The notes below the pieces were generated by a model. That model was not told the DNA's origin. It did no database searches and saw only the letters and a list, made by a program, of their open reading frames with translations. 64,000 nt of DNA, from assembly GCF_000687455.2 (NCBI RefSeq), contig NZ_JGVW01000056.1, positions 36,305-100,304 on the forward strand. The letters are read 5' to 3'. Each line of letters begins with the position of its first letter. Positions within the stretch are counted from its first letter, which is position 1. The translations under genes and the position numbers were made by a program. The stretch is from Burkholderia sp. lig30 (GTDB lineage Bacteria; Pseudomonadota; Gammaproteobacteria; Burkholderiales; Burkholderiaceae). This document shows, piece after piece, positions 16,356 through 25,293 of this stretch.

Positions 16356-17095
16356 GCGCCGCTGCCGCAACGGCGCTGACGCCGGAACTCGCCGCGAAGG
16401 TCGAACGGCTCGACGCGCTGCTCGCGCAGATCGCCGCGCGCCACCCGAGCGTGAAGCTCGCGAGCAGCCTCGCGGCCGAGGACATGGTTCTCACGCACGC
16501 GATCCTGTCGAACGCGCACGCGATCGGCATCTTCTCGCTGAACACGGGCCGCCTGCACGCGGAGACGGTCGGCATGATCGACCGCGTGCGCGAGCGCTAC
16601 GGCTACGAGATCGAGCAGTTCCGCCCGCAGCAGGATGCGGTCGATGCGTACGTCGCCGACCATGGCCTGAATGCGTTCTACGAGAGCGTCGAGCTGCGCA
16701 AGGCGTGCTGCCACATTCGCAAGGTCGAGCCGCTCAACCGCGCGCTCGCGGACGTGAACGCATGGGTCACCGGCCAGCGCCGCGAGCAGTCGGTCACGCG
16801 CGCGGAGCTGCACGAGGAAGAGCAGGACGAGGCGCGCGGCATTGCCAAGTACAATCCGCTCGCCGACTGGACGGAGAGCGACGTGTGGGCGTACCTGAAG
16901 GCGTTCGACGTGCCCGTGAATCCGCTCCATGCGCGCGGCTACCCGAGCATCGGCTGCGAACCGTGCACGCGCGCGGTGCGCCCCGGCGAGGACAGCCGGG
17001 CCGGCCGCTGGTGGTGGGAATCGCGCGACACGAAGGAATGCGGCCTGCACATCGCGATCACGCCGATTTCCGCGACGCCCGACGCAGCACGCTGA
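16352..17095 (+). CDS. cysH: Assimilatory adenylylsulfate (APS) reductase CysH
   Basis: This 247-residue enzyme reduces activated sulfate to sulfite with thioredoxin or glutaredoxin. The paired motifs CC at 119-120 and CEPC at 202-205 are 4Fe-4S ligands, which mark the APS-using type rather than the cluster-less PAPS reductase of enteric bacteria. The catalytic cysteine is Cys230 in ECGLH. The absence of an APS kinase domain on CysN agrees with direct APS use. Its start overlaps the DUF934 stop; cysD begins 78 bases downstream. Confidence 0.93.
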   Translation: MSAAAATALTPELAAKVERLDALLAQIAARHPSVKLASSLAAEDMVLTHAILSNAHAIGIFSLNTGRLHAETVGMIDRVRERYGYEIEQFRPQQDAVDAYVADHGLNAFYESVELRKACCHIRKVEPLNRALADVNAWVTGQRREQSVTRAELHEEEQDEARGIAKYNPLADWTESDVWAYLKAFDVPVNPLHARGYPSIGCEPCTRAVRPGEDSRAGRWWWESRDTKECGLHIAITPISATPDAAR

Positions 17096-17173
17096 ACGAC
17101 ATACCGACAAGACTGAATAGTGGCCGCCCGCCCGACGCGGGCGGCACGAACCCGGAAGAGAAGGACTGAAACC

Positions 17174-18136
17174 ATGAGCACGACGCTCGAGCAATCCGCC
17201 TTTGCCCCGCCCACCGGCGACGCCAGCCGCATGGGCCACCTCGACTGGCTCGAAGCCGAGTCGATCCACATCCTGCGCGAACTCGTCGCCGAATGCAGCA
17301 AGCCGGCGCTGTTGTTCTCGGGCGGCAAGGATTCCGTCGTCGTGCTGCATCTCGCGCTGAAGGCGTTCGGCCTCGGCGCGAACCGCAAGACGACGCTGCC
17401 GTTCCCGCTCGTCCACATCGACACCGGCCACAACTACGAGGAAGTGATCGACTTCCGCGACCGGCGCGCGAAGGAGATCGGCGCCGAGCTGGTCGTGGGC
17501 CACGTCGAGGACTCGATCAAGCGCGGCACGGTCGTGCTGCGCCGCGAGACCGACTCGCGCAATGCCGCGCAGGCCGTCACGCTGCTCGAGACGATCGAGC
17601 AGTACGGCTACACCGCGATGATCGGCGGCGCACGCCGCGACGAAGAGAAGGCGCGCGCGAAGGAGCGCATCTTCTCGTTCCGCGACGAATTCGGCCAGTG
17701 GGACCCGAAGGCGCAGCGCCCGGAGCTGTGGAGCCTGTACAACGCGCGCCTGCACAACGGCGAGCACCTGCGCGTGTTCCCGATCTCGAACTGGACCGAG
17801 CTGGACGTGTGGCAGTACATCGCCCGCGAGAACCTCGAACTGCCGTCGATCTACTACGCGCACCAGCGCGAGATCGTGCGCCGCAACGGCCTGCTCGTGC
17901 CGGTCACGCCGCTCACGCCGATGCGCGAGGGCGAGACGAGCGAGATCGCGCAGGTGCGCTTCCGCACGGTCGGCGACATCAGCTGCACGTGCCCGGTCGA
18001 GAGCGACGCGGACCACGTCGAGAAGATCATCGCCGAGACGGCGGTGACCGAGATCACCGAGCGCGGCGCAACCCGGATGGACGACCAGGCCTCCGAAGCC
18101 GCGATGGAACAGCGCAAGAAGCAAGGTTATTTCTGA
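17174..18136 (+). CDS. cysD: Sulfate adenylyltransferase subunit 2 CysD
   Basis: This 320-residue catalytic subunit of ATP sulfurylase makes APS from ATP and sulfate. The PP-loop LLFSGGKDSVV lies near residue 50, and the family segments LVHIDTGHNYEEVIDFRD and TCPVESDA are present. I chose ATG 17174 (MSTTLEQ), which has GGAAGAGAAGG upstream, over an earlier in-frame start. It is followed after 22 bases by cysN, which encodes the GTPase subunit with which it works. Confidence 0.95.
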   Translation: MSTTLEQSAFAPPTGDASRMGHLDWLEAESIHILRELVAECSKPALLFSGGKDSVVVLHLALKAFGLGANRKTTLPFPLVHIDTGHNYEEVIDFRDRRAKEIGAELVVGHVEDSIKRGTVVLRRETDSRNAAQAVTLLETIEQYGYTAMIGGARRDEEKARAKERIFSFRDEFGQWDPKAQRPELWSLYNARLHNGEHLRVFPISNWTELDVWQYIARENLELPSIYYAHQREIVRRNGLLVPVTPLTPMREGETSEIAQVRFRTVGDISCTCPVESDADHVEKIIAETAVTEITERGATRMDDQASEAAMEQRKKQGYF

Positions 18137-18158
18137 AGCACACGAGGACATTCACATC

Positions 18159-19475
18159 ATGAGCATCATCGAGAACAACGAAGACCTCGGCGTGCTGCGC
18201 TTCATCACGGCAGGCAGCGTCGACGACGGCAAGAGCACGTTGATCGGCCGCCTGCTGTATGACAGCAAGGCGGTGTTGTCCGACCAGCTGTCCGCGCTGT
18301 CGCGCGCGAAGAACAAGCGTACCGTCGGCGACGAGCTCGACCTCGCGCTGCTGACCGACGGCCTCGAGGCCGAGCGCGAGCAGGGCATCACGATCGACGT
18401 CGCGTACCGTTATTTCGCGACGGCGAAGCGCAAGTTCATCATTGCCGACACGCCGGGCCACGAGCAGTACACGCGCAACATGGTGACGGGCGCGTCGACC
18501 GCGCACGCGGCGATCATCCTGGTCGACGCGACCCGCGTCACGATCGAGAACGGCGTCGCGGAGCTGCTGCCGCAGACCAAGCGTCATAGCGCGATCGTCA
18601 AGCTGCTCGCGCTGCAGCACGTGATCGTCGCGATCAACAAGATGGACCTGGTCGACTACAGCGAGGCGCGCTTCAACGAAATCCGCGACGCATACGTCGC
18701 GCTCGCGAAGCAGCTCGGCCTTGCCGACGTGCGCTTCGTGCCGGTGTCGGCGCTGAAGGGCGACAACATCGTCGGCGCGAGCGAGCGCATGCCGTGGTAT
18801 GCGGGCGAGCCGCTCCTCGACGTGCTGGAAGCGCTGCCGGTCGAATCGCAGGCGCACGACGCGCTGCGCTTCCCGGTGCAGTGGGTCGCGCGCCAGGACG
18901 GCAGCTCGGCGGACGACTTCCGCGGCTACATGGGCCGGATCGAGGCGGGCGAAGTGAAGGTCGGCGACGAAATCGTCGTGCTGCCGTCGAACCGCACCGC
19001 GACGGTCGCCGAGATCATCGCGCCGGTGCCGGGCGGCACCGCGGCGGTCGAGCGCGCGTTCGCCGGCCAGGCGGTGACGATCCGCCTCGCCGAGGATGTC
19101 GACGTGTCGCGCGGCGACGTGTTCGTGCCGGTGGCACAGCCGATCGAGCCCGCGAAGAAGCTCGAGGCCGATCTGTGCTGGTTCGACGAAGTGCCGCTGT
19201 CGCCGCAGCGCAAGTACCTGCTCAAGCAGACCACGAGCACGGTGTTCGCGAAGATCGGCGCGGTCAAGCAGGTGCTCGACGTGCACACGCTGTCGCATGC
19301 GACGGACCGCCACGACCTGAAGATGAACGACATCGGCCGCGTCGCGCTGACGCTGCAAAAGCCGATCGTGTGCGACACGTATGACGCGCATCCGGGCACG
19401 GGCGCGTTCGTGCTGATCGACGAGGCGACGCACCACACGGTCGCCGCGGGCATGATCCGGGCGTTTTCGGCGTGA
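18159..19475 (+). CDS. cysN: Sulfate adenylyltransferase GTPase subunit CysN
   Basis: This 438-residue translational-type GTPase couples GTP hydrolysis to APS synthesis by CysD. It shows the G1 motif GSVDDGKST (residues 17-25), G3 DTPGHEQYT and G4 NKMD, followed by two beta-barrel domains as in EF-Tu relatives. The chain ends without the CysC APS kinase domain seen in CysNC fusions, matching the APS-type reductase in this operon. cobA follows after 59 bases. Confidence 0.95.
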   Translation: MSIIENNEDLGVLRFITAGSVDDGKSTLIGRLLYDSKAVLSDQLSALSRAKNKRTVGDELDLALLTDGLEAEREQGITIDVAYRYFATAKRKFIIADTPGHEQYTRNMVTGASTAHAAIILVDATRVTIENGVAELLPQTKRHSAIVKLLALQHVIVAINKMDLVDYSEARFNEIRDAYVALAKQLGLADVRFVPVSALKGDNIVGASERMPWYAGEPLLDVLEALPVESQAHDALRFPVQWVARQDGSSADDFRGYMGRIEAGEVKVGDEIVVLPSNRTATVAEIIAPVPGGTAAVERAFAGQAVTIRLAEDVDVSRGDVFVPVAQPIEPAKKLEADLCWFDEVPLSPQRKYLLKQTTSTVFAKIGAVKQVLDVHTLSHATDRHDLKMNDIGRVALTLQKPIVCDTYDAHPGTGAFVLIDEATHHTVAAGMIRAFSA

Positions 19476-19534
19476 CGGGCGCGGCGCCGCCGCAGGGTGG
19501 CGCCGGTTCTGACCCACCCAGGGAAGCGACAGAC

Positions 19535-20287
19535 ATGGGCAAGGTGTATTTGATCGGCGCCGGGCCGGGCGCCGCGGATCTCATCACGGTGCGCGGCGCG
19601 CGCCTGCTCGCCGAGGCCGACGTCGTGCTGCACGACGCGCTGATCGAGCCGGCGATGCTCGATTACGCGCCGAACGCACGCAGGATCGCGGTCGGCAAGC
19701 GTTGCGGGCAACGCTCGACCGCGCAGCACTTCATCAACAAGCAGATCGTCGATGCGGCGCGCGAGCATGCGCTGGTGGTGCGCTTGAAGGGTGGCGATCC
19801 GATGCTGTTCGGCCGCGCCGACGAGGAAATGCGCGCGCTCGAGGCGGCCGGCATCGACTACGAGATCGTGCCCGGCATCACGGCAGCGCTCGCCGGCGCA
19901 GCGTCGCTCAAGCGTTCATTGACGCTGCGCGGTGTCGCGCGCAGCGTCGCGTTCGCGACGCACAGCCGCGCGCCGGACAGCGACGAGATCCGCGAGACGG
20001 CGCGCGCCGACTCGATCGTCTACTACATGGGCCGCGACAGCGCGCCCGGCATCGCGCAGCAGCTGATCGACGCGGGCCGCGCGCCGGAAACCCCGGTCGC
20101 GATCGTCGAGGCATGCAGCACGCCGCGCGAACGCACGCTGACGCTGACCCTGGCCGAGATGGCGGCGGGCGCGGCGCAGGCGTGGCTCGATCCCGCCGAG
20201 CCGAGTCTGCTGATGATCGGCGACGCGTTCGCCGAACGGGGCGAGGCCGCGAAGGCCGCCGCGCGGGCGATGCGCGACGCGGCGTGA
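19535..20287 (+). CDS. cobA: Uroporphyrinogen-III C-methyltransferase (SUMT)
   Basis: This 250-residue enzyme uses S-adenosylmethionine to methylate uroporphyrinogen III twice, giving precorrin-2, the precursor of siroheme for CysI and of cobalamin. The N-terminal GAGPGAADLITVRG loop and the VVRLKGGDPMLFGRADEE motif (about residues 80-97) are diagnostic. It is the stand-alone SUMT, not the CysG fusion, so a separate precorrin-2 dehydrogenase must exist elsewhere. I chose ATG 19535 (MGKVYLIG) with AGGGAAG upstream over an earlier GTG-type start. It is the last gene of the sulfate operon and convergent with cbiX. Confidence 0.92.
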   Translation: MGKVYLIGAGPGAADLITVRGARLLAEADVVLHDALIEPAMLDYAPNARRIAVGKRCGQRSTAQHFINKQIVDAAREHALVVRLKGGDPMLFGRADEEMRALEAAGIDYEIVPGITAALAGAASLKRSLTLRGVARSVAFATHSRAPDSDEIRETARADSIVYYMGRDSAPGIAQQLIDAGRAPETPVAIVEACSTPRERTLTLTLAEMAAGAAQAWLDPAEPSLLMIGDAFAERGEAAKAAARAMRDAA

Positions 20288-20343
20288 CGGCCCGCGCAAA
20301 GCCTGCCGAAGCGGTGCGTAATGATGGCAGGACGTCGTGTTGA

Positions 20344-20408
20344 GCGGTAACGGTGGGCCGTAGCGGCAAGCCGTAGCGGCGAGCCGTAACGGCGAGCCGA
20401 AACAAAAA
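20344..20408. repeat. 13-base tandem repeats between cobA and cbiX
   Basis: About five 13-base units related to GCCGTAGCGGCGA run from 20344 to 20408; the second and third copies differ by a single base, and the outer copies are more diverged. They lie in the untranslated region between the convergent genes. Confidence 0.6.
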
Positions 20409-20463
20409 GCGCCGGCGTGTGAACTGCCCCACGAAAGTGGACAGTCGAAGGTCGGGTGCCGGA

Positions 20464-20501
20464 GGGCTGAGTCCTGTATTGCACGGGACCCAGCCCTTTT
20501 T
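20464..20501 (+). terminator. Terminator after the sulfate assimilation operon
   Basis: GGGCTG-A-GTCC (20464-20474) pairs with GGGAC-C-CAGCCC (20485-20496) with a small internal mismatch, followed by TTTTT. It lies about 175 bases after the cobA stop and just before the convergent cbiX gene. Confidence 0.8.
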
Positions 20502-20522
20502 GTTTATGGCGCTGCGGCGCGC

Positions 20523-20903
20523 CTACGCGCCGTCGCCGGCCTGATCGAGGCAGTAGCGCGCGATCGCGTCGAGCACGCCGTCGTCCTCGCCGACCGCCGT
20601 CGCGCAGCGTATCTCGACGCCCGGATGCGCGGCGCGGCACGCGTCGATCAACTGCGGCAGGTCGCGGCGGATATGTCCGCCCTGGCCGAAGAACACCGGC
20701 ACCACGGTGATGTGCGTGCAGCCCGCCGCGGCCTGCGCGGCGATGGCCGCGTCGAGCGGTGGCGTCATCAGTTCGAGAAACGCGAGCGACACGGGCGCGT
20801 CGCCGCGCGCCGCGCGCAGCCGGGCGGCGAGCCGCTCGAACGGCTCCGCCCAGCGCGGATCGCGCGCGCCGTGACCGAACAGGATGATGCCGTGCGAATT
20901 CAT
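20523..20903 (-). CDS. cbiX: Sirohydrochlorin cobalto/ferrochelatase, CbiX family
   Basis: This 126-residue short CbiX chelatase inserts a metal into sirohydrochlorin. One catalytic histidine is His11 in ILFGHGARDPRW, and the second lies in VVPVFFGQGGHIRRDLP (about residue 78). The single-domain size fits CbiX(S)-type proteins that act as homodimers. Position next to cobA and the sulfite reductase operon suggests siroheme formation (iron) at least as much as cobalamin (cobalt). It starts 24 bases after lptG on the same strand and may be cotranscribed with lptFG. Confidence 0.88.
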   Translation of the reverse strand: MNSHGIILFGHGARDPRWAEPFERLAARLRAARGDAPVSLAFLELMTPPLDAAIAAQAAAGCTHITVVPVFFGQGGHIRRDLPQLIDACRAAHPGVEIRCATAVGEDDGVLDAIARYCLDQAGDGA

Positions 20904-20927
20904 CGCGAATGCCTCACGAACCGGCGC

Positions 20928-22073
20928 TCAATGCCGGTCGACCCACTTGAGCGCGAACAGGCCGAGCCCGAGGTAGAGCAGGCCGGGGACCGCGGCCGTC
21001 AGCGGCGCGGGCCAGGTGTTCAGCATGCCGACGTGCGAGAACAGCGTGTTGAGCAGCTGGAAGCTCATGCCGAGCATGATGCCGCCGAACACCTTGACGC
21101 CGACCACGCCCGCGCGCGTGTGCAGGTACGCGAACGGCAGCGACAGCACCAGCATCACGAACACTGCGAACGGATACAGCAGCTTGCGCCACAGCGCGAT
21201 GTCGTAGCGCTGCGTGTCCTGCTGATTCTCCCGCAAGTGCTGGATGTAGCGGAACAGGTTGATGATCGACATGCGTTCCGGCGACACCAGCAGCACCGAC
21301 AGGATCTGCGGCGTGAGATCCGAGCGCAGCCGGTATTCGGACATCGTCACCTGCTTCGACGCGTACACCGGATTCAGCGAATCGGCGGGCTGGCCGGCGG
21401 GCGCGATCGACGACAGCGCGGTATCGGTGACGCCCGTCAGCAGCCAGTGGCCCGGCGGCTCGTAGCGGCCGGTCTGTGCGATCCGCACGTTCTGCAGCTG
21501 GAATTTCGAATCGAACTCGTAGATCCGCACGTCGCTGATCGTCGAATCGGGCGACAGCCGGCCGACGTTGACGAAGCGCGTGACCTGCTCGCCGTTGTCG
21601 CGCGCGGCGAGCGTGTCCTTCACCCAGACGCCCGACACGAAATTCGACGACACCGACGAGCCGAGCGCCTGGAGCCGCACGCGCTCCGACAGCTGGTCGG
21701 AATACGGCCCGACGAACTCGCCGATCAGGTAGGTGATGATCACGAGCGGCACGCCGATCTTCAGCAGCGAGCGCAGCGCCTGGCCGGTCGCGAGGCCCGA
21801 CACGCGGAAGATCGTGAATTCCGAGCTCGCCGCCATCTGCGCGAACACGTAGATCGCGCTGATCAGCGCCGCGACCGGGATGATCTCGTAGAAGCGCGAC
21901 GGCGTCTGCAGCGCGACGCGCAGCACCGCGTAGCCGAACTTGTAGTTGCCGTGGCCGACCGTGTTCAGTTCGCTGATCAGGTCGAAGAAGAAGAACAGGC
22001 CCGAGAACGCGAACAGGATGAAGATGAACGCGACGTAGATCTGCCGTGCGAAGTATTTTTCATAGAGCCGCAT
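20928..22073 (-). CDS. lptG: LPS export ABC transporter permease LptG
   Basis: This 381-residue inner-membrane permease partners LptF and the LptB ATPase to extract lipopolysaccharide and push it along the periplasmic LptC-A bridge. It has the family layout: three N-terminal membrane helices (from residue about 10), a large periplasmic beta-jellyroll (about 130-270) and three C-terminal helices. It follows lptF with a 3-base gap, as is conserved in proteobacteria. Confidence 0.93.
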   Translation of the reverse strand: MRLYEKYFARQIYVAFIFILFAFSGLFFFFDLISELNTVGHGNYKFGYAVLRVALQTPSRFYEIIPVAALISAIYVFAQMAASSEFTIFRVSGLATGQALRSLLKIGVPLVIITYLIGEFVGPYSDQLSERVRLQALGSSVSSNFVSGVWVKDTLAARDNGEQVTRFVNVGRLSPDSTISDVRIYEFDSKFQLQNVRIAQTGRYEPPGHWLLTGVTDTALSSIAPAGQPADSLNPVYASKQVTMSEYRLRSDLTPQILSVLLVSPERMSIINLFRYIQHLRENQQDTQRYDIALWRKLLYPFAVFVMLVLSLPFAYLHTRAGVVGVKVFGGIMLGMSFQLLNTLFSHVGMLNTWPAPLTAAVPGLLYLGLGLFALKWVDRH

Positions 22074-22076
22074 CGG

Positions 22077-23174
22077 TCATGCCCCCGTCGAGCGGCTGAA
22101 CAGCGCGCGTGAAATGAGCGGGCGGTTGCGTACCCGGAGCCAGAAGATGAAGCCGACGATCGCCGCGACGACCACGTGCAGTCCGACGAGGCCCACGCCG
22201 AACGACAGCTTGCCCTGCTCGATCTGCGCTTGCACGACGTTGAGCAGGTTCGAATAGGTCAGGTAGATCAGTACTGCCATCACGAGGTTGATCGTGCGGC
22301 TGCGGCGCGGGTTCTGGTACGCGAGCGGGATGCCGAGCACCATCAGGTTGAGCGCGATCAGCGGCAGGCCCGCGCGCCACGCGAATTCGGCGAGGTTGTC
22401 GGCGGTCGGGTTGCGCAGCAGGTCGAGGGTCGGCGTGCTGTTGGTGGCCGTCACGTTGACGAACGGCTTGCTCTGGATCTTCACGCCGTAGCGTTCGAAC
22501 TCCATGATCTTGACGTTCGGCTGGCCCGGCGTGCCGTCGTAGCGGCGGCCATTCTCCAGCACGATGAAGCGGTCGCCGTGGCTGCTCGTCTCGGTATGGC
22601 CCGTTTGCGACACGATGACGTTGACCTTGCCGTTCTCGGTCGACGTCACGAACACGCTCTGCACCTTGCTCTGGTCGGGCGACATCTTCTCGATGAAGAA
22701 GACGCGGTGATTGGTCGCGGATTCGCGGAACTGCCCGGGTGCGAGCAGCGAGATCTCGTCGCGCTGCTGGAAGCGCGCCTTGATCAGCTTGCTCTGCTGG
22801 TTCGACCACGGCCAGCCGACGAATGCGAAGAACGCGATCAGCAGCACGATCGGCGTCGCGAACACGCCGATCGGCTTGATGAGGCGCGTCAGGCTCACGC
22901 CCGACGCGAGCCACACGACCATTTCGGAATCCCGGTACCAGCGGGTCAGCACGAACAGGATCGACACGAACAGCGTGACGACGAGCATCACGGCCAGATA
23001 GCCGATCACGGTGAGGCCGATCAGCACGAGCACGTCCTTCGGGTCGATTTCACCGGACGCGGCGAAGCCGATGATGCGGATCATCATCGTCGTGAGCATG
23101 ATCGTGAGCAGCACCATGAAGACGGCGCCTGCCGTGTACGCAAGCTCGCGCTGGAGGGAGCGTTCGAAGATCAT
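22077..23174 (-). CDS. lptF: LPS export ABC transporter permease LptF
   Basis: This 365-residue permease forms the LPS extraction channel with LptG. It starts MIFERSLQREL, a conserved LptF beginning, which is why 23174 was preferred over an upstream in-frame ATG at 23291 that would overlap the divergent pepA region. Three N-terminal membrane helices, a periplasmic jellyroll (about residues 125-265) and three C-terminal helices are visible. It is divergent from pepA across 122 bases, a widely conserved arrangement. Confidence 0.93.
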   Translation of the reverse strand: MIFERSLQRELAYTAGAVFMVLLTIMLTTMMIRIIGFAASGEIDPKDVLVLIGLTVIGYLAVMLVVTLFVSILFVLTRWYRDSEMVVWLASGVSLTRLIKPIGVFATPIVLLIAFFAFVGWPWSNQQSKLIKARFQQRDEISLLAPGQFRESATNHRVFFIEKMSPDQSKVQSVFVTSTENGKVNVIVSQTGHTETSSHGDRFIVLENGRRYDGTPGQPNVKIMEFERYGVKIQSKPFVNVTATNSTPTLDLLRNPTADNLAEFAWRAGLPLIALNLMVLGIPLAYQNPRRSRTINLVMAVLIYLTYSNLLNVVQAQIEQGKLSFGVGLVGLHVVVAAIVGFIFWLRVRNRPLISRALFSRSTGA

Positions 23175-23296
23175 TCTTGATGAGAAGAGGGCGGGAGGCG
23201 GAGCGCGCGTGGGCCGGCGCTCACGCCGCCACGGGAAAAATAGCGGATAATTGCGGCTTTCATCCTTAGCCCAGATTTTATCCGAGGACAAGCGCG

Positions 23297-24808
23297 ATGG
23301 ACTTTAGCATAAAAGGCTGTGATTGGAGCAAAGGGGAGTCCAAGGGCTTCCTGACCGGAAAGTCCGACTGCATCGTGCTCGGCGTGTTCGAGGCGCAGAC
23401 CCTTTCGGGCGCGGCGCTCGACATCGATGCGGCGACCAAGGGCCTGATCTCGCGCGTGGTCAAGGCCGGCGACATGGACGGCAAGAGCGGCAAGACGCTG
23501 TTCCTGCACGAAGTGTCCGGGATCGGCGCGTCGCGCGTGCTGCTCGTCGGGCTGGGCAAGCAGGATGCTTTCAACCAGAAAGCCTATGCGGAGGCGGCAC
23601 GCGCCGCCTGGCGCGCGCTGCTGGCGACCCGCGTGGCGCAGGTCACCTTCACGCTGGCGCAGCTGCCGGTCGACGAGCGCAGCTCCGACTGGGGCGTGCG
23701 CGCGGCGATCCTCGCGCTGCGCGGCGAGACCTATCGCTTCACGCAGCTGAAAAGCAAGCCGGAACCGGCGCCGCACGGGCTCAAGCGCGTCGTGTTCAGC
23801 GTGGATCCGGCTGACGAGAAGGCGGCGAAGGTCGCCGTCAAGCAGGCGGCCGCGCTCGCTAACGGGATGGATCTGACCCGCGATCTGGGCAACCTGCCCG
23901 GCAACGTCTGCACCCCCGCCTATCTCGCGAAGACCGCGCGGCAGATCGCGAAGGACTGGAACCTGAAGGTCGAGGTGCTGGGCCTCAAGCAGATCGAGGC
24001 GCTCAAGATGGGCTCGTTCCTGTCGGTCGCGCGCGCGTCGGTCGAGCCGCCGCACTTCATCGTGCTCCATTATCAGGGGGCGGCGGCGAAGGCCGCGCCG
24101 GTCGTGCTGGTCGGCAAGGGCATCACGTTCGATACCGGCGGCATCTCGCTGAAGCCGGGCGAGGGCATGGACGAGATGAAGTACGACATGTGCGGCGCGG
24201 GCTCGGTGCTCGGCACGCTGCGCGCGGTCGCCGAAATGGGCCTGAAGATCAACGTCGTCGGCATCATTCCGACCTGCGAGAACATGCCGGCCGGCAACGC
24301 GACGAAGCCGGGCGACGTCGTCACCAGCATGAAGGGCCTGACGATCGAGGTCCTGAACACCGACGCCGAGGGCCGCCTGATCCTGTGCGACGCGCTCACC
24401 TATGCCGAGCGCTTCAAGCCGGCCGCGGTGATCGACATCGCGACGCTGACGGGTGCATGCATCATCGCGCTCGGCCATCACAACAGCGGCCTGTTCTCGA
24501 AGGACGACGCGCTCGCGGGCGAGCTGCTCGACGCGTCGCGCGAGGCGGGCGACCCGGCGTGGCGCCTGCCGCTCGACGACGAGTACCAGGAGCAGCTCAA
24601 GTCGAATTTCGCGGACATCGCGAACATCGGTGGCCGTCCGGCCGGCAGCGTGACGGCGGCCTGCTTCCTGTCGCGCTTCACCGACAGCTACCCGTGGGCG
24701 CACCTCGACATCGCCGGCACCGCGTGGAAGAGCGGTGCGGCGAAGGGCGCGACCGGCCGTCCGGTGCCGCTGTTGACGCAGTTCCTGATCGACCGCGCCG
24801 GGCAGTGA
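23297..24808 (+). CDS. pepA: Leucyl aminopeptidase (cytosol aminopeptidase) PepA
   Basis: This 503-residue M17 metallopeptidase removes N-terminal residues from peptides in the cytoplasm; relatives also bind DNA in site-specific recombination and regulation. The signature NTDAEGRL lies near residue 353, and the metal and substrate-binding segment [15 protein letters not shown] near 275. Length matches the family. It is followed after 43 bases by holC, the common order, and is divergent from lptF. Confidence 0.95.
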   Translation: MDFSIKGCDWSKGESKGFLTGKSDCIVLGVFEAQTLSGAALDIDAATKGLISRVVKAGDMDGKSGKTLFLHEVSGIGASRVLLVGLGKQDAFNQKAYAEAARAAWRALLATRVAQVTFTLAQLPVDERSSDWGVRAAILALRGETYRFTQLKSKPEPAPHGLKRVVFSVDPADEKAAKVAVKQAAALANGMDLTRDLGNLPGNVCTPAYLAKTARQIAKDWNLKVEVLGLKQIEALKMGSFLSVARASVEPPHFIVLHYQGAAAKAAPVVLVGKGITFDTGGISLKPGEGMDEMKYDMCGAGSVLGTLRAVAEMGLKINVVGIIPTCENMPAGNATKPGDVVTSMKGLTIEVLNTDAEGRLILCDALTYAERFKPAAVIDIATLTGACIIALGHHNSGLFSKDDALAGELLDASREAGDPAWRLPLDDEYQEQLKSNFADIANIGGRPAGSVTAACFLSRFTDSYPWAHLDIAGTAWKSGAAKGATGRPVPLLTQFLIDRAGQ

Positions 24809-24851
24809 TGGCGGGAGTCGGGACAGCACTGCGGCGCGGGCGTAACGGGCG

Positions 24852-25268
24852 ATGACGCGGATCGATTTCCACACCAACGTCGGCGATTCGCTCGCCTACG
24901 CGTGCCGGCTGCTGCGCAAGGCCTACCAGGCCGGGCAGCCGGTCGTCGTGCTCGCGGAGCCGGCGCGCCTGCGCGCGCTCGACGAGCGGCTCTGGACGTT
25001 CTCGCCGCTCGATTTCATTCCGCATTGCGGCGTCGACAGCCCGCATGCGGCCGAGACGCCGATCGTGCTGGCCGCCGATCTCGAAAAGGCGCCGCATCAT
25101 CACGTGCTGCTGAACCTCGGCGCGGCGGTGCCGGCGCAATTCGCCCGCTTCGAGCGCCTGCTCGAAGTGGTCGGCAACGAGCCGGACGAACTGACCGCAG
25201 GCCGTGACCGCTATCGCTTCTATCGCGACCGCGGTTATGCGCTGAACAACTACAAGCAAGGCAGCTAG
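24852..25268 (+). CDS. holC: DNA polymerase III chi subunit HolC
   Basis: This 138-residue protein is the clamp-loader accessory subunit that contacts single-strand binding protein and the psi subunit. The opening MTRIDFHTNVGDSLAYACRL and the WTFSPLDFIPHC segment are typical. Placement just after pepA is the standard context. It is followed after 25 bases by the repeat-protein gene, which is likely in the same transcript. Confidence 0.9.
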   Translation: MTRIDFHTNVGDSLAYACRLLRKAYQAGQPVVVLAEPARLRALDERLWTFSPLDFIPHCGVDSPHAAETPIVLAADLEKAPHHHVLLNLGAAVPAQFARFERLLEVVGNEPDELTAGRDRYRFYRDRGYALNNYKQGS

Positions 25269-25293
25269 CCGATTCCGTCGACGGAGCAATCAC

